Source of the DNA: Pseudomonas linyingensis
GTDB lineage: Bacteria > Pseudomonadota > Gammaproteobacteria > Pseudomonadales > Pseudomonadaceae
DNA length: 64,000 nt
Reading direction: 5' to 3'
Assembly: GCF_900109175.1 (NCBI RefSeq)
Contig: NZ_FNZE01000018.1
Location: 27,213-91,212 of the forward strand
Under the pieces are notes generated by a model. The model was not told where the DNA came from, did not search any database, and saw only the letters and a list, made by a program, of their open reading frames with translations. A program made the position numbers and the translations under genes. Shown piece by piece: positions 45,897 to 58,515 of this stretch; positions within the stretch are counted from its first letter, which is position 1, and every line of letters begins with the position of its first letter.

Positions 45897-46945
45897 GCTT
45901 CACCTCCGGAGGTCAGCGCCAGGATTTCGTATTCGAGTTCCGGGACCAGACGCCCGGTCAGCGCCAGTTCCAGGGAGCGCTGCTGCCCGGACAGATGACG
46001 TTGGGCCTGCTGGAGCGCGATCACCGCCCAGCGCAGGTGGGCGAGGACCTGCCAGAACAGCAGATCCCCGGCCGTCAGCTCTTGCCCGGAGACGCTGCGA
46101 TAGCCGGCCAGGAAGTCCTCCAGCTGGCCGATGCCGCCGGCCTCGAGATCCGGGCGGGCGAAACGCCAGCAGCGGGCGGAGAACCAGCCGAGGTCTTCGC
46201 GCGGGTCGCCCCAGCCGGCGAACTCCCAGTCCAGCACGCCGGTCAGGGTGCCGTCGGCCACCAGGTAGTTGCCGGTGCGGTAGTCGCGGTGGAGCAGGCG
46301 GGGGGCGAGCGGCGCGGGCTTGTTCAGTTCGCACCAGCGCAGGCCCCACTCGAGCGCCGGATAGGCTTCCTGCAGGGTGTCGAGGAAACGGCGGTACTGG
46401 TCGACGCTGGCCTGCGCGGGATCGCTCGCGGGCTCGGCCAGGAACTCCAGACCGGGCTGCGGCGGCCTGATCCGATGCAGGCGCGCGAGGTTCTCGCCCA
46501 GTTGCACACAAAGCGCGCCACGCCGCTCCTCCAGCGCGCGATCGGTGGTCAGCCGATGGCCGCTGGCGGTGCCGGCCAGCGCCTCCATGACGAAGAAGCA
46601 CCTGCCGATCACCTGCGTATCCAGGCACAACCACAGCGGCCTGGGCACCTTCACGCCGGCCCGGTGAACCGCACTGAGCACGGCAAACTCCTGTTCGCGA
46701 CTCATGCTCGCCGCCACGGCCGACGCCGCATCGGTACGCAGCACCCAGCGCTGACGCCGGTCGCCCACGCGGGCCTCCAGCAGCCAGTTCTCCTGGATGG
46801 CACCGCCGGACAGGCGCTCGCTGCGCTCGATGACGACGCACTCGCCTTCCATGCGTTCGGTCAGGTAGGCGGACAGTGCCTCATGGGCATCCGCTATGTC
46901 GATTCGGGCGCTGTCGCGCCGCGGATTGTTGCTGCTTGCTGACAT
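45893..46945 (-). CDS. APH-type phosphotransferase (LvaA-like hydroxyacyl-CoA kinase)
   Basis: A 350-residue kinase of the aminoglycoside phosphotransferase fold. LLHRDYRTGNYLV is the Brenner catalytic loop, and VLDWEFAGWGDPREDLGW the metal-binding DxD-like loop. These hydroxyacyl-CoA kinases open 4-hydroxyacid breakdown. The start at 46945 is preferred over 46969, because the sigma-54 promoter predicts transcription from about 46974, too close to use the first ATG with a leader. First gene of the five-gene operon ending at 42826. Confidence 0.83.
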   Translation of the reverse strand: MSASSNNPRRDSARIDIADAHEALSAYLTERMEGECVVIERSERLSGGAIQENWLLEARVGDRRQRWVLRTDAASAVAASMSREQEFAVLSAVHRAGVKVPRPLWLCLDTQVIGRCFFVMEALAGTASGHRLTTDRALEERRGALCVQLGENLARLHRIRPPQPGLEFLAEPASDPAQASVDQYRRFLDTLQEAYPALEWGLRWCELNKPAPLAPRLLHRDYRTGNYLVADGTLTGVLDWEFAGWGDPREDLGWFSARCWRFARPDLEAGGIGQLEDFLAGYRSVSGQELTAGDLLFWQVLAHLRWAVIALQQAQRHLSGQQRSLELALTGRLVPELEYEILALTSGGEA

Positions 46946-46984
46946 GGTCGACTCGTCTCGCAGGTTCATTCCTGCCAGGCAGGG

Positions 46985-47000
46985 AGCAAGATCGGTGCCA
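46985..47000 (-). promoter_or_regulatory. Sigma-54 promoter of the lva-like operon
   Basis: On the minus strand TGGCACCGATCTTGCT has a consensus -24 and -12 box with GG-N10-GC spacing. Expected start near 46974. Confidence 0.8.
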
Positions 47001-47089
47001 GCGTCGTCGAAAAAACTATTTTTTCGCTTTAAATCAATAGATTACATCCATTAAAAGTACCCGCCCGGGCAACCCGGACCGCCGCCGGC

Positions 47090-47105
47090 AATGCAGAGTT
47101 GCAAC
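47090..47105. promoter_or_regulatory. TGCA-N4-TGCA palindrome, candidate activator site
   Basis: AATGCAGAGTTGCAAC centres about 124 bases upstream of the predicted start of the lva-like operon. It resembles the perfect palindrome at 58239-58254 in front of the ligase operon. It also lies within the 372-base gap before the LuxR-type gene, where no other gene is seen. Confidence 0.55.
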
Positions 47106-47317
47106 ATGTCATTTCAGCCGAGAAATACCGTTTCACACCTGGCAGGCGGACGCCGCTCGGACGGAGGCGCCCCGCCACGGCGGATAGCGAATTTCCCCCG
47201 CGGCCTGGCTCCGCTCGGCTAGCATGGGGACGCCCGGGCTGCTGCTCGCCGCAAGGTTCCGGGCGCCGAAACCGTCTCAGTGCCGGCCACTGGCTGCCTG
47301 CAAGGAATCCGCACGCA

Positions 47318-49972
47318 ATGGCTCTACCCGCGCTCAAGCCCAACCAGTTGCGTCCTCCCGCCGAGCCGGCGAAGGCCCTCGCCCGTCCGCGCCTGCTGCA
47401 GCGGCTGGCCAGCTCGGCCGAGGCCGGCTGCTTCACCCTGCTGCAGGCCCCGCTGGGCTATGGCAAGAGCACCCTGCTCGGCCAGTTCGCCCGCACCCAG
47501 TCCGGCCGCTGCGCCTGGCTGCGCCTGACCCCGGCGGAGAACCAGCCGCTGAGCCTGCTGACCCATCTGCATGCGGCGCTCGGCTTGCCGGCGGACCACC
47601 GGGCGACGGCGGATGCCGAGGGCCTGTGGAGCGAGATCCAGCGGTACCTGGAAAGCGCCGGCGAACCGCTGACCCTGCTGCTCGACGACCTGCAGCTGCT
47701 CAGCTCGCCGTCCGCCTGCCAGTACCTCGAGCAGCTGCTGCACTTCCCGCCGCCGGCACTGCTCCTGCTGGCCGCCAGCGAAGGACCGCCACGGCTGCCG
47801 CTGGCACACCTGCGCCGCGACGCGCGGCTGACGCTGATCGACGCCCACGAGCTGGCCCTGGACAGCGAGGAAACCCGCCAGCTGGCCGCCGCCCGCGAGG
47901 TGCACCTGAGCGCCGACGCGGTCTACCAGTTGCGCGCCGGCAGCGAAGGCTGGATCAGCGGCGTGCTGTTCTGGCTCGACGCCTACCGCGAGGCGGCGAC
48001 CAACGGGCAGCCGCCCACCGACCTGCGACCGATCACCGGGCAGGCCTACGCCCATGCCCGGCAGTTCCTCGAGGAAGAACGCCTGCGCCGCCTCAAGCCC
48101 GCACTGCTCGGCTTCCTCGAGCGGACGTCGGTGGTACAGGTGTTCGATGCCGCCCTGGCCGGCGAACTCGACGGCGGTGCGGAGGCCGGCGAGGCGATCC
48201 GCCAGCTGCGCCGTCTGGACCTGTTCATCGAGGAACGCGCCGGCCAGCGCGGCGAGTACCGCTATCACCCGGTCCTGCGCAACAGCCTCTACCAGCGCCT
48301 GCAGCAGCGCGATCCGCAGCGCCTGCGTCAGCTGCATCGCCAGGCGGCGAACTGGCTGCTGGAGCAGCGCCGCTTCGCCGAGGCCATCTACCAGTTCGGC
48401 CGCGCCAGGGATCTCGATGCGGTGCTGAGCATCGTCGACCGGCATGCCTTCGACCTGCTGCGCGAGGGCCAGGTCAACGCGCTGGTCGACTTTCTCGGCG
48501 AGGTCGCCGGGCATGCCGGCAGCGACAGTTTCACCCTGGCGGTCACCGAGGCCTCCACCATCATCGTCACCAACGACGTGGCGCAGACCTGCCAGTGCAT
48601 CCGCCGCCTGCAGGGGCTGCTCAGACGCCAGGGCGCCCCTCGCCATCCGCAGCGGGTGCAGCAGACCATCGCCTTCCTGCGCAGCCGCCTGGCCTACCTG
48701 GGAGGCAACCTGGCGCACGGCCTGGAGGTGACCGGCCGCGCCCTGCAGCGCTTTCCCCAGCACAACGCGGCCAGCTCGGTGCTGCACTTCGACCGCGCCA
48801 GCTGCCTGGCCGCCCTCGGGCGTCTGGACGAGGCGCGCGGCGAGGCCGAGCTGGCCCTCGGCGAGCTGCAGGGCTTCGGCCTCAGCGGCTTCACCAATCT
48901 CCCGCAGCTGCTGCTCGGCCAGATCGAACTGGCCCAGGGCCGTGGCGAGGCGGCCTGGCAGCGCTTCCTCGCCATGGACAGCCAGCCGCAGGCCAGCACC
49001 GCGGGGAGCTTCTACGCGCTGTTCCCGCACCTGGGCAAGGGCCTGGTCCTGCTGCAGGCCAACCAGCTGGAGCAGGCCCGCCAGTGCCTGGACCAGGCCG
49101 AGCGGGTGGCGCTGGACTTCCCCCATTGCGCCGCCCTGGCCTGGGTGTTCCACCACCAGGCCTGCCTGTACTGGGCCCAGGGCGAGACGCGCCAGGCCAG
49201 GACGCGCTGGGACGAGGTGCGGCGCATGGCCAGCCAGTACCGGCTGTTCACCCTCTACCGCCAGGCCGGCGCCTGGCGGGCACGCCTGGCCGTGCGCGAG
49301 GACGACCAGGAATTCCTCCTCGGCTGGCTCGAGGAATGGCACTGGTGCTTCCGCCACTACGGCGAGCATCTGCAGCCCGAGGAGTGGCTGGCCTATGCCT
49401 GGGTGCAGCGCCACCTGGGGCAGCACGCCAAGGCCGGGCAGATCCTTGCCGATCTCAGGGAACAGGTGCAGGCACAGGGCAACCACCGCCTGCTGCTCGA
49501 TGTGCTGCTGCTCGAGGCCGGCCTCGCCCAGGACCGCGGCGCCCATGCCGAGGCCCTCGGCAGCCTCGAGCAGGCCCTGCAGCTGGCCAGCCGCCACGCC
49601 CTCGGCCAGTTGCTGCAGTACGAGGGCGACGACCAGCTGGAATCCCTGCGCCAGCTGCTGCTGCCGCAGACCCGCGCGCAGCTCGGCCTGGTCGAACCGG
49701 CGCCGCCGCGCGAGCGGCTCAACGCGCTGTTCCGCCGCCTGCTCGCGGGCAGGGAGACGGCCGCCAGCGCGCTCATCGTGCCGCTGTCGCGCCGCGAGCT
49801 GGACGTGCTGCAGCGCATGGCGCGCGGGCAGACCAACCAGCAGATCGCCGACGCGCTGTTCATCAGCCTCAGCACGGTCAAGACCCACATCAACCACCTG
49901 TTTCGCAAGCTCGACGTGGTCGACCGCGACGGCGCCCTGCGCTCGGCGCGCGAACTCGACCTGCTGGACTGA
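47318..49972 (+). CDS. MalT-like LuxR-family regulator (LAL type)
   Basis: An 884-residue protein. Residues about 35-260 are an STAND-type ATPase with Walker A APLGYGKST (45-53) and LLLDDLQLL as Walker B. Residues 400-800 are helical TPR-like repeats. Residues 815-880 are a LuxR HTH (LSRRELDVLQRMARGQTN and the recognition helix STVKTHINHLF). Such regulators bind an inducer and activate sigma-70 promoters. It diverges from the lva-like operon and precedes the beta-oxidation genes, so it probably controls one of them. The ATG at 47318 fits the domain start. Confidence 0.85.
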   Translation: MALPALKPNQLRPPAEPAKALARPRLLQRLASSAEAGCFTLLQAPLGYGKSTLLGQFARTQSGRCAWLRLTPAENQPLSLLTHLHAALGLPADHRATADAEGLWSEIQRYLESAGEPLTLLLDDLQLLSSPSACQYLEQLLHFPPPALLLLAASEGPPRLPLAHLRRDARLTLIDAHELALDSEETRQLAAAREVHLSADAVYQLRAGSEGWISGVLFWLDAYREAATNGQPPTDLRPITGQAYAHARQFLEEERLRRLKPALLGFLERTSVVQVFDAALAGELDGGAEAGEAIRQLRRLDLFIEERAGQRGEYRYHPVLRNSLYQRLQQRDPQRLRQLHRQAANWLLEQRRFAEAIYQFGRARDLDAVLSIVDRHAFDLLREGQVNALVDFLGEVAGHAGSDSFTLAVTEASTIIVTNDVAQTCQCIRRLQGLLRRQGAPRHPQRVQQTIAFLRSRLAYLGGNLAHGLEVTGRALQRFPQHNAASSVLHFDRASCLAALGRLDEARGEAELALGELQGFGLSGFTNLPQLLLGQIELAQGRGEAAWQRFLAMDSQPQASTAGSFYALFPHLGKGLVLLQANQLEQARQCLDQAERVALDFPHCAALAWVFHHQACLYWAQGETRQARTRWDEVRRMASQYRLFTLYRQAGAWRARLAVREDDQEFLLGWLEEWHWCFRHYGEHLQPEEWLAYAWVQRHLGQHAKAGQILADLREQVQAQGNHRLLLDVLLLEAGLAQDRGAHAEALGSLEQALQLASRHALGQLLQYEGDDQLESLRQLLLPQTRAQLGLVEPAPPRERLNALFRRLLAGRETAASALIVPLSRRELDVLQRMARGQTNQQIADALFISLSTVKTHINHLFRKLDVVDRDGALRSARELDLLD

Positions 49973-50088
49973 CCTCCACCCTCCCCCTCGACCCGATTCC
50001 ACCCCCCGTTCCACCGGGGGGTTGGACGTTGCGGAGCCTTTCCGCTTGCTACAACGGCGCATCGCTCGTTCATCCACAGGAGAACCGC

Positions 50089-51876
50089 ATGCCCAGCTAT
50101 CAGGCCCCCCTGCGCGACATCGCCTTCGTCGCCCACGAACTGCTCGACCTCGGCAGCCACTACCAGCAACTCGCCGGCTGCGAAGCCCTCGATCCGGCCA
50201 CCTTCGACGCCATCGTCGAGGAAGGCGCCAAGTTTGCGGCAGAGCAACTCGCGCCACTCAACGCGATCGGCGACCAGCACGGCTGCCGCTGGCAGGACGG
50301 TCGGGTCAGCACCCCACCCGGGTTTGCCGCGGCCTTCCGCCAGTTCGCCGCCAACGGCTGGCTCGGCCTCGACAAGGACCCGCAGTACGGCGGCCAGGGC
50401 CTGCCGCCCTCGCTGGGCTTCGTGATCCACGAGCTGCTGTGCAGCGCCAACCATGCCTTCAGCCAGTTCCCCAACCTCACCGGCGGCGCCACCAGCACCA
50501 TCAGCGAGCACGCCGACGAGGCGCTCCGCCAGCGCTTCCTGCCGGCGCTGATCGAGGGCCGCTGGAGCGGCACCATGTGCCTGACCGAGCCGCACTGCGG
50601 CTCCGACCTCGGCCTGCTGCGCACCCGCGCCGAGCCGCAGGCCGACGGCAGCTACCGGATCAGCGGCAGCAAGATGTTCATCTCCGCCGGCGAGCACGAC
50701 CTGACCGAGAACATCGTCCACCTGGTGCTGGCCCGCATCGACGGCGCCCCGGCCGGGGTCAAGGGCATCTCGCTGTTCGTGGTGCCGAAGATCCGCGTCG
50801 AGGCCGACGGCAGCCTCGGCGCTGCCAACGGCGTCAGCTGCGGCTCCATCGAGGAAAAGATGGGCCTGCACGGCAACCCCACCTGCGTGCTCAACTTCGA
50901 CGACGCCTGCGGCTACCTGCTCGGCGAGGCCCATCGCGGCCTGAACGCCATGTTCACCTTCATCAACGAGTCGCGCCTGGCCGTGGCCCAGCAGGCCCAG
51001 GCGCACGCCGAGACGGCCTTCCAGGGCGCCCTGGCCTACGCCCGCGAGCGTCTGCAGATGCGCGCCACCCCGCGCCTGCGCCCCGAGCTGCCGGCCGACC
51101 CGATCATCGGCCATGCCGACGTGCGGCGCATGCTGCTGACCCAGAAGGCCTACGCCGAAGGCGGCCGCATGCTGACCTATGCTTGCGCCCAGCAGGTCGA
51201 CCGCCTGCACCACGCCGTCACGCCGGCGGCGCGCGCCGCCGCCGCCCGCCGCCTGGCGCTGCTCACGCCGATCGCCAAGGGCATCCTCAGCGAGGCCGGC
51301 AACGAGGCCGCGCAGCTGGGCATCCAGGTGTTCGGCGGCCACGGCTTCATCCGCGAGTGGGGCATGGAGCAGATCGCCCGCGACGTGCGCATCACCTCGA
51401 TCTACGAGGGCACCAACACCATCCAGGGCCTCGACCTGCTCACCCGCAAGGTGTTCGCCGACGGCGGCGAGGCGCTCGCCGAGCTGCTCGCCGAGATCGA
51501 GGACTTCACCCGCACCGCGGCGGCGCCGGCCGAGCTGGTCCGCCCGCTGCTGGAACAGGTGAATGCCTGGCGCGAGGTCAGCGCCTGGCTGCACGAGCGC
51601 AGCGGCAGCGATGCCAACCTGGTCGGCGCCAGCGCCTTCGACTACCTGATGCTCGCCGGCTACACCCTGCTCGGCTACCTCTGGCTGCGCGCTGCCTGCC
51701 AGGCCGAGCAGGCCCTGGCCAACGGCAGCGGCGAAGCGGACTTCTACCAGGGCAAGCGGGAAACCGCGCGCTTCTACCTGCAGCGCCTGCTGCCCAGGGC
51801 CGCCCTGCACCGCACGCTGATCGAGAGCGGCAGCGCCAACCTGATGAGCATCGCCGACAGCGCCTTCGCGCGCTGA
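50089..51876 (+). CDS. Acyl-CoA dehydrogenase, DmdC-like
   Basis: A 595-residue acyl-CoA dehydrogenase with the C-terminal extension typical of the DmdC/large ACAD group. MPSYQAPLRDIAFVAHELL, MCLTEPHCGSDLG, SGSKMFISAGEHDL and YEGTNTIQGLDLLTRK are visible; the E in YEGTN is the usual catalytic base. It oxidises an acyl-CoA to enoyl-CoA, the first step of the beta-oxidation set that follows. CAGGAG precedes the ATG. A GC hairpin at 50001-50022 lies between it and the regulator. Confidence 0.87.
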   Translation: MPSYQAPLRDIAFVAHELLDLGSHYQQLAGCEALDPATFDAIVEEGAKFAAEQLAPLNAIGDQHGCRWQDGRVSTPPGFAAAFRQFAANGWLGLDKDPQYGGQGLPPSLGFVIHELLCSANHAFSQFPNLTGGATSTISEHADEALRQRFLPALIEGRWSGTMCLTEPHCGSDLGLLRTRAEPQADGSYRISGSKMFISAGEHDLTENIVHLVLARIDGAPAGVKGISLFVVPKIRVEADGSLGAANGVSCGSIEEKMGLHGNPTCVLNFDDACGYLLGEAHRGLNAMFTFINESRLAVAQQAQAHAETAFQGALAYARERLQMRATPRLRPELPADPIIGHADVRRMLLTQKAYAEGGRMLTYACAQQVDRLHHAVTPAARAAAARRLALLTPIAKGILSEAGNEAAQLGIQVFGGHGFIREWGMEQIARDVRITSIYEGTNTIQGLDLLTRKVFADGGEALAELLAEIEDFTRTAAAPAELVRPLLEQVNAWREVSAWLHERSGSDANLVGASAFDYLMLAGYTLLGYLWLRAACQAEQALANGSGEADFYQGKRETARFYLQRLLPRAALHRTLIESGSANLMSIADSAFAR

Positions 51877-51972
51877 GGGCCGTCTCCACGCTCCGCTGCT
51901 ATCTCACCCTTCGGCAGCGGAGTTCCTTGGTGGCCGCCTGTTGCGTGGCAGCCACCCTTTTTATCGCCAGAC

Positions 51973-51994
51973 CCCGGCCGCGCACGCGGCCGGG
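51973..51994. other. Perfect 10-bp hairpin before the FadB-like gene
   Basis: CCCGGCCGCG-CA-CGCGGCCGGG, with no T-run, in the 174-base gap between the dehydrogenase and the FadB-like gene. It may stabilise the upstream mRNA. Confidence 0.45.
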
Positions 51995-52050
51995 CAGCGG
52001 GCAGCGGGGCGGATGTCCCGCCGCGCCCGCCCATTCGAAGAGGGATTTCC

Positions 52051-54153
<2,103 letters not shown>

Positions 54154-54185
54154 TCCTCTTCCGCCCCCGACAGGAAACCCGAATC

Positions 54186-55370
54186 ATGAAAGAAGCCGTC
54201 ATCCTCTCCACCGCCCGCACGCCGATCGGCAAGGCCTTTCGCGGCGCCTTCAACCACACCCGCTCGCCCAGCCTGGCCGCCCACGCCATCCAGGCCGCGG
54301 TGGCGCGCGCCGGCATCGACGCCGACGAGATCGAGGATCTGGTGATGGGCACCGCACTGCCCTCCGGCACCGCCGGCTGGAACCTCGGCCGCATGAGCGC
54401 GCTGGCCGCCGGGCTGCCGGTGTCGGTCAGCGGCCAGACCCTGGACCGCCAGTGCGCCTCCGGGTTGATGGCCATCGCCACCGCCGCCAAGCAGATCATC
54501 GTCGACGGCATGCAGGTCACCATCGGTGCCGGTCAGGAGAACATCAGCGCCGTGCAGGCCCGCAACCTGGAGTGGGCGCTGAGCGAGTGCGACGACAACG
54601 TCACCCGCCACGCCGCGCACGCCTACATGCCGATGCTGCACACCGCCGAGCACGTGGCGCGGCGCTACGGCATCAGCCGCGAGGAGCAGGACCGCTACGC
54701 CCTGCAGTCCCAGCAGCGCACCGCCGCAGCGCAGGAGGCGGGGCTGTTCGAAGCGGAGATCGTTCCGGTGACCACCGTGCAGGCGGTCAGCGACAAGCAC
54801 AGCGGCGAGGTCAGCTACCGGCAGGTGACCATTGCCCGGGACGAGGGCAACCGTCCGCAGACCCGCCCGGAAGACCTCGCCCAGCTCAAGCCGGTGCTCG
54901 ACGGCGGCTGCGTCACCGCCGGCAACGCCAGCCAGCTGTCCGACGGCGCCAGCGCCTGCGTGCTGATGGAAGCGCGCCTGGCCGAGCAGCGCAACCTCGA
55001 ACCGCTGGGCCTGTACCGCGGCATCGCCGTTGCCGGCCTGGCCCCGGAGGAAATGGGCATCGGCCCGGTGCTCGCGGTGCCCAAGCTGCTCAAGCAGCAC
55101 GGCCTCAAGGTCGACGACATCGGCCTGTGGGAGCTTAACGAGGCCTTCGCCTGCCAGGTGCTGTACTGCCGCGACCGCCTGGGCATCGACGAGGCGCGCC
55201 TGAACGTCAACGGCGGCGCCATCGCCATCGGCCACCCCTACGGCATGAGCGGCGCGCGCATGGTCGGCCACGCCCTACTGGAGGGCAAGCGCCGCGGTGT
55301 GAAGTACGTGGTGGTGACCATGTGCGTCGGCGGCGGCATGGGCGCCGCCGGCCTGTTCGAAGTGCTGTGA
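54186..55370 (+). CDS. Acetyl-CoA C-acyltransferase (thiolase)
   Basis: A 394-residue thiolase. The acyl-accepting cysteine is in [11 protein letters not shown] (about residue 90), the catalytic His in [20 protein letters not shown], and the second cysteine in [13 protein letters not shown]. It performs the last cleavage step of beta-oxidation for the FadB-like protein upstream. It starts 32 bases after that gene. Length and motifs are normal. Confidence 0.93.
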   Translation: MKEAVILSTARTPIGKAFRGAFNHTRSPSLAAHAIQAAVARAGIDADEIEDLVMGTALPSGTAGWNLGRMSALAAGLPVSVSGQTLDRQCASGLMAIATAAKQIIVDGMQVTIGAGQENISAVQARNLEWALSECDDNVTRHAAHAYMPMLHTAEHVARRYGISREEQDRYALQSQQRTAAAQEAGLFEAEIVPVTTVQAVSDKHSGEVSYRQVTIARDEGNRPQTRPEDLAQLKPVLDGGCVTAGNASQLSDGASACVLMEARLAEQRNLEPLGLYRGIAVAGLAPEEMGIGPVLAVPKLLKQHGLKVDDIGLWELNEAFACQVLYCRDRLGIDEARLNVNGGAIAIGHPYGMSGARMVGHALLEGKRRGVKYVVVTMCVGGGMGAAGLFEVL

Positions 55371-55387
55371 AACCAGGAGATCCGACC

Positions 55388-56161
55388 ATGCTCGCAACCC
55401 ACTTCTCCCTGGCCGGCAAGACCGTGCTGGTCACCGGCGCCTCCAGCGGCCTGGGCGCCCACTTCGCCCGCCTGACCAAGCGCGCCGGCGCCCGCGTGGT
55501 GCTGGCCGCGCGGCGCGTCGAGCGCCTCGAGCGCCTGGCCGCCGAGCTACAGGCGGACGGCGGCGAGGCGCTGGCCGTCGCCCTCGACGTGACCCGCCGC
55601 GATAGCGTCGAGGCGGCCTTCGACGCCGCCGAGGCGCGCTTCGGCGGCGTCGACGTGGTGATCAACAATGCCGGCGTCGGCGATCCCGGGCGCTTCCTCG
55701 AACTCGGCGAGGACGACTGGCAGCACATGCTGTCGACCAACCTTGACGGCGTGTTCCGCGTCGCCCAGTGCGCCAGCCAGCGCCTGGTCAAGGCCGGGTG
55801 CGGCGGCAGCATCGTCAACATCGCCTCGATCCTCGGCCTGCGCGTCGGCACCGGTCTCAGCCACTACTGCACGGCCAAGGCCGGGGTGGTGCAGCTGACC
55901 AAGGCGATGGCGCTGGAGCTGGCCCGCCACCACATCAGGGTCAACGCCATCGCTCCCGGCTACTTCAGGACCGAGATGAACGACGCCTACTTCGACAGCG
56001 AGGCGGGCCAGAGCTACATCCGCAGCCAGGTGCCGCTGCGCCGCCTGGGCCGTCTGGAAGAGCTCGACGGCCCCCTGCTGCTGCTGGCCAGCGAAGCCGG
56101 CGCGTTCATGACCGGCAGCGTGCTGGCGGTGGACGGCGGGCATCTGGTCAACCCGCTCTAG
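55388..56161 (+). CDS. SDR-family oxidoreductase
   Basis: A 257-residue classical short-chain dehydrogenase. TGASSGLG binds the nucleotide, NNAG follows, and S...YCTAK (HYCTAKAGVV) is the active site. It lies 17 bases after the thiolase and likely handles a hydroxy or keto group of the operon's substrate. A strong hairpin follows at 56174-56203. Confidence 0.87.
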   Translation: MLATHFSLAGKTVLVTGASSGLGAHFARLTKRAGARVVLAARRVERLERLAAELQADGGEALAVALDVTRRDSVEAAFDAAEARFGGVDVVINNAGVGDPGRFLELGEDDWQHMLSTNLDGVFRVAQCASQRLVKAGCGGSIVNIASILGLRVGTGLSHYCTAKAGVVQLTKAMALELARHHIRVNAIAPGYFRTEMNDAYFDSEAGQSYIRSQVPLRRLGRLEELDGPLLLLASEAGAFMTGSVLAVDGGHLVNPL

Positions 56162-56173
56162 CCCAGCGTCCGG

Positions 56174-56203
56174 CTCGCGGAGCGTCGCCGGGCGCTCCGC
56201 GAG
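56174..56203 (+). terminator. Hairpin ending the beta-oxidation operon
   Basis: CTCGCGGAGCG and CGCTCCGCGAG make a perfect 11-bp stem with an eight-base loop, 13 bases after the SDR stop. No good T-run follows directly; TTTT appears 17 bases later. Probable but imperfect terminator. Confidence 0.55.
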
Positions 56204-56263
56204 GCCGCCCGCCCCGGCCGTTTTCCCCCGATCCGCCGCCGCGTGCGGCCAGTGGAGCCGAAC

Positions 56264-58231
<1,968 letters not shown>

Positions 58232-58238
58232 GCCCTTC

Positions 58239-58254
58239 ATTGCAGAGATGCAAT
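58239..58254. promoter_or_regulatory. Perfect 16-bp palindrome, candidate activator site 1
   Basis: ATTGCA-GAGA-TGCAAT lies right after the activator gene, about 175 bases upstream of the predicted start of the ligase operon. The same TGCA-N4-TGCA core occurs at 47092-47103. Confidence 0.65.
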
Positions 58255-58272
58255 CGGGCAACGGCAAGAGCC

Positions 58273-58286
58273 TTTCACATCTGCAA
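58273..58286. promoter_or_regulatory. Imperfect palindrome, candidate activator site 2
   Basis: TTTCA-CATC-TGCAA repeats the pattern of site 1 with one half mismatched, 33 bases (about three helical turns) further on, as expected for hexamer assembly by a sigma-54 activator. Confidence 0.5.
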
Positions 58287-58393
58287 CGCGGCTGCCGGCA
58301 ATCGCCCCTAAAGCCCCTTTCCGCCCCACGGACTTCATCGCTATCTAACTGAATCAAAAGGATTTTTTAAAAAAAGACGTCACCCTTAGGTTG

Positions 58394-58410
58394 CTGGCAC
58401 ACCCCTTGCT
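58394..58410 (+). promoter_or_regulatory. Sigma-54 promoter of the ligase-DUF1302-DUF1329 operon
   Basis: CTGGCACACCCCTTGCT is a near-consensus -24/-12 element with GG-N10-GC. The predicted start is near 58422, about 94 bases before the GTG of the ligase. An AT-rich tract (58350-58377) lies upstream and may aid bending. Confidence 0.88.
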
Positions 58411-58515
58411 AATGTCATCGCGGTGGTCGCGTCTCCCCCTGACGACCACCGCCATAGGGCCACTACGCGGCCCCGGGCGCCACACCACCACCAACAACAA
58501 GGCAGGAGATTCGCA

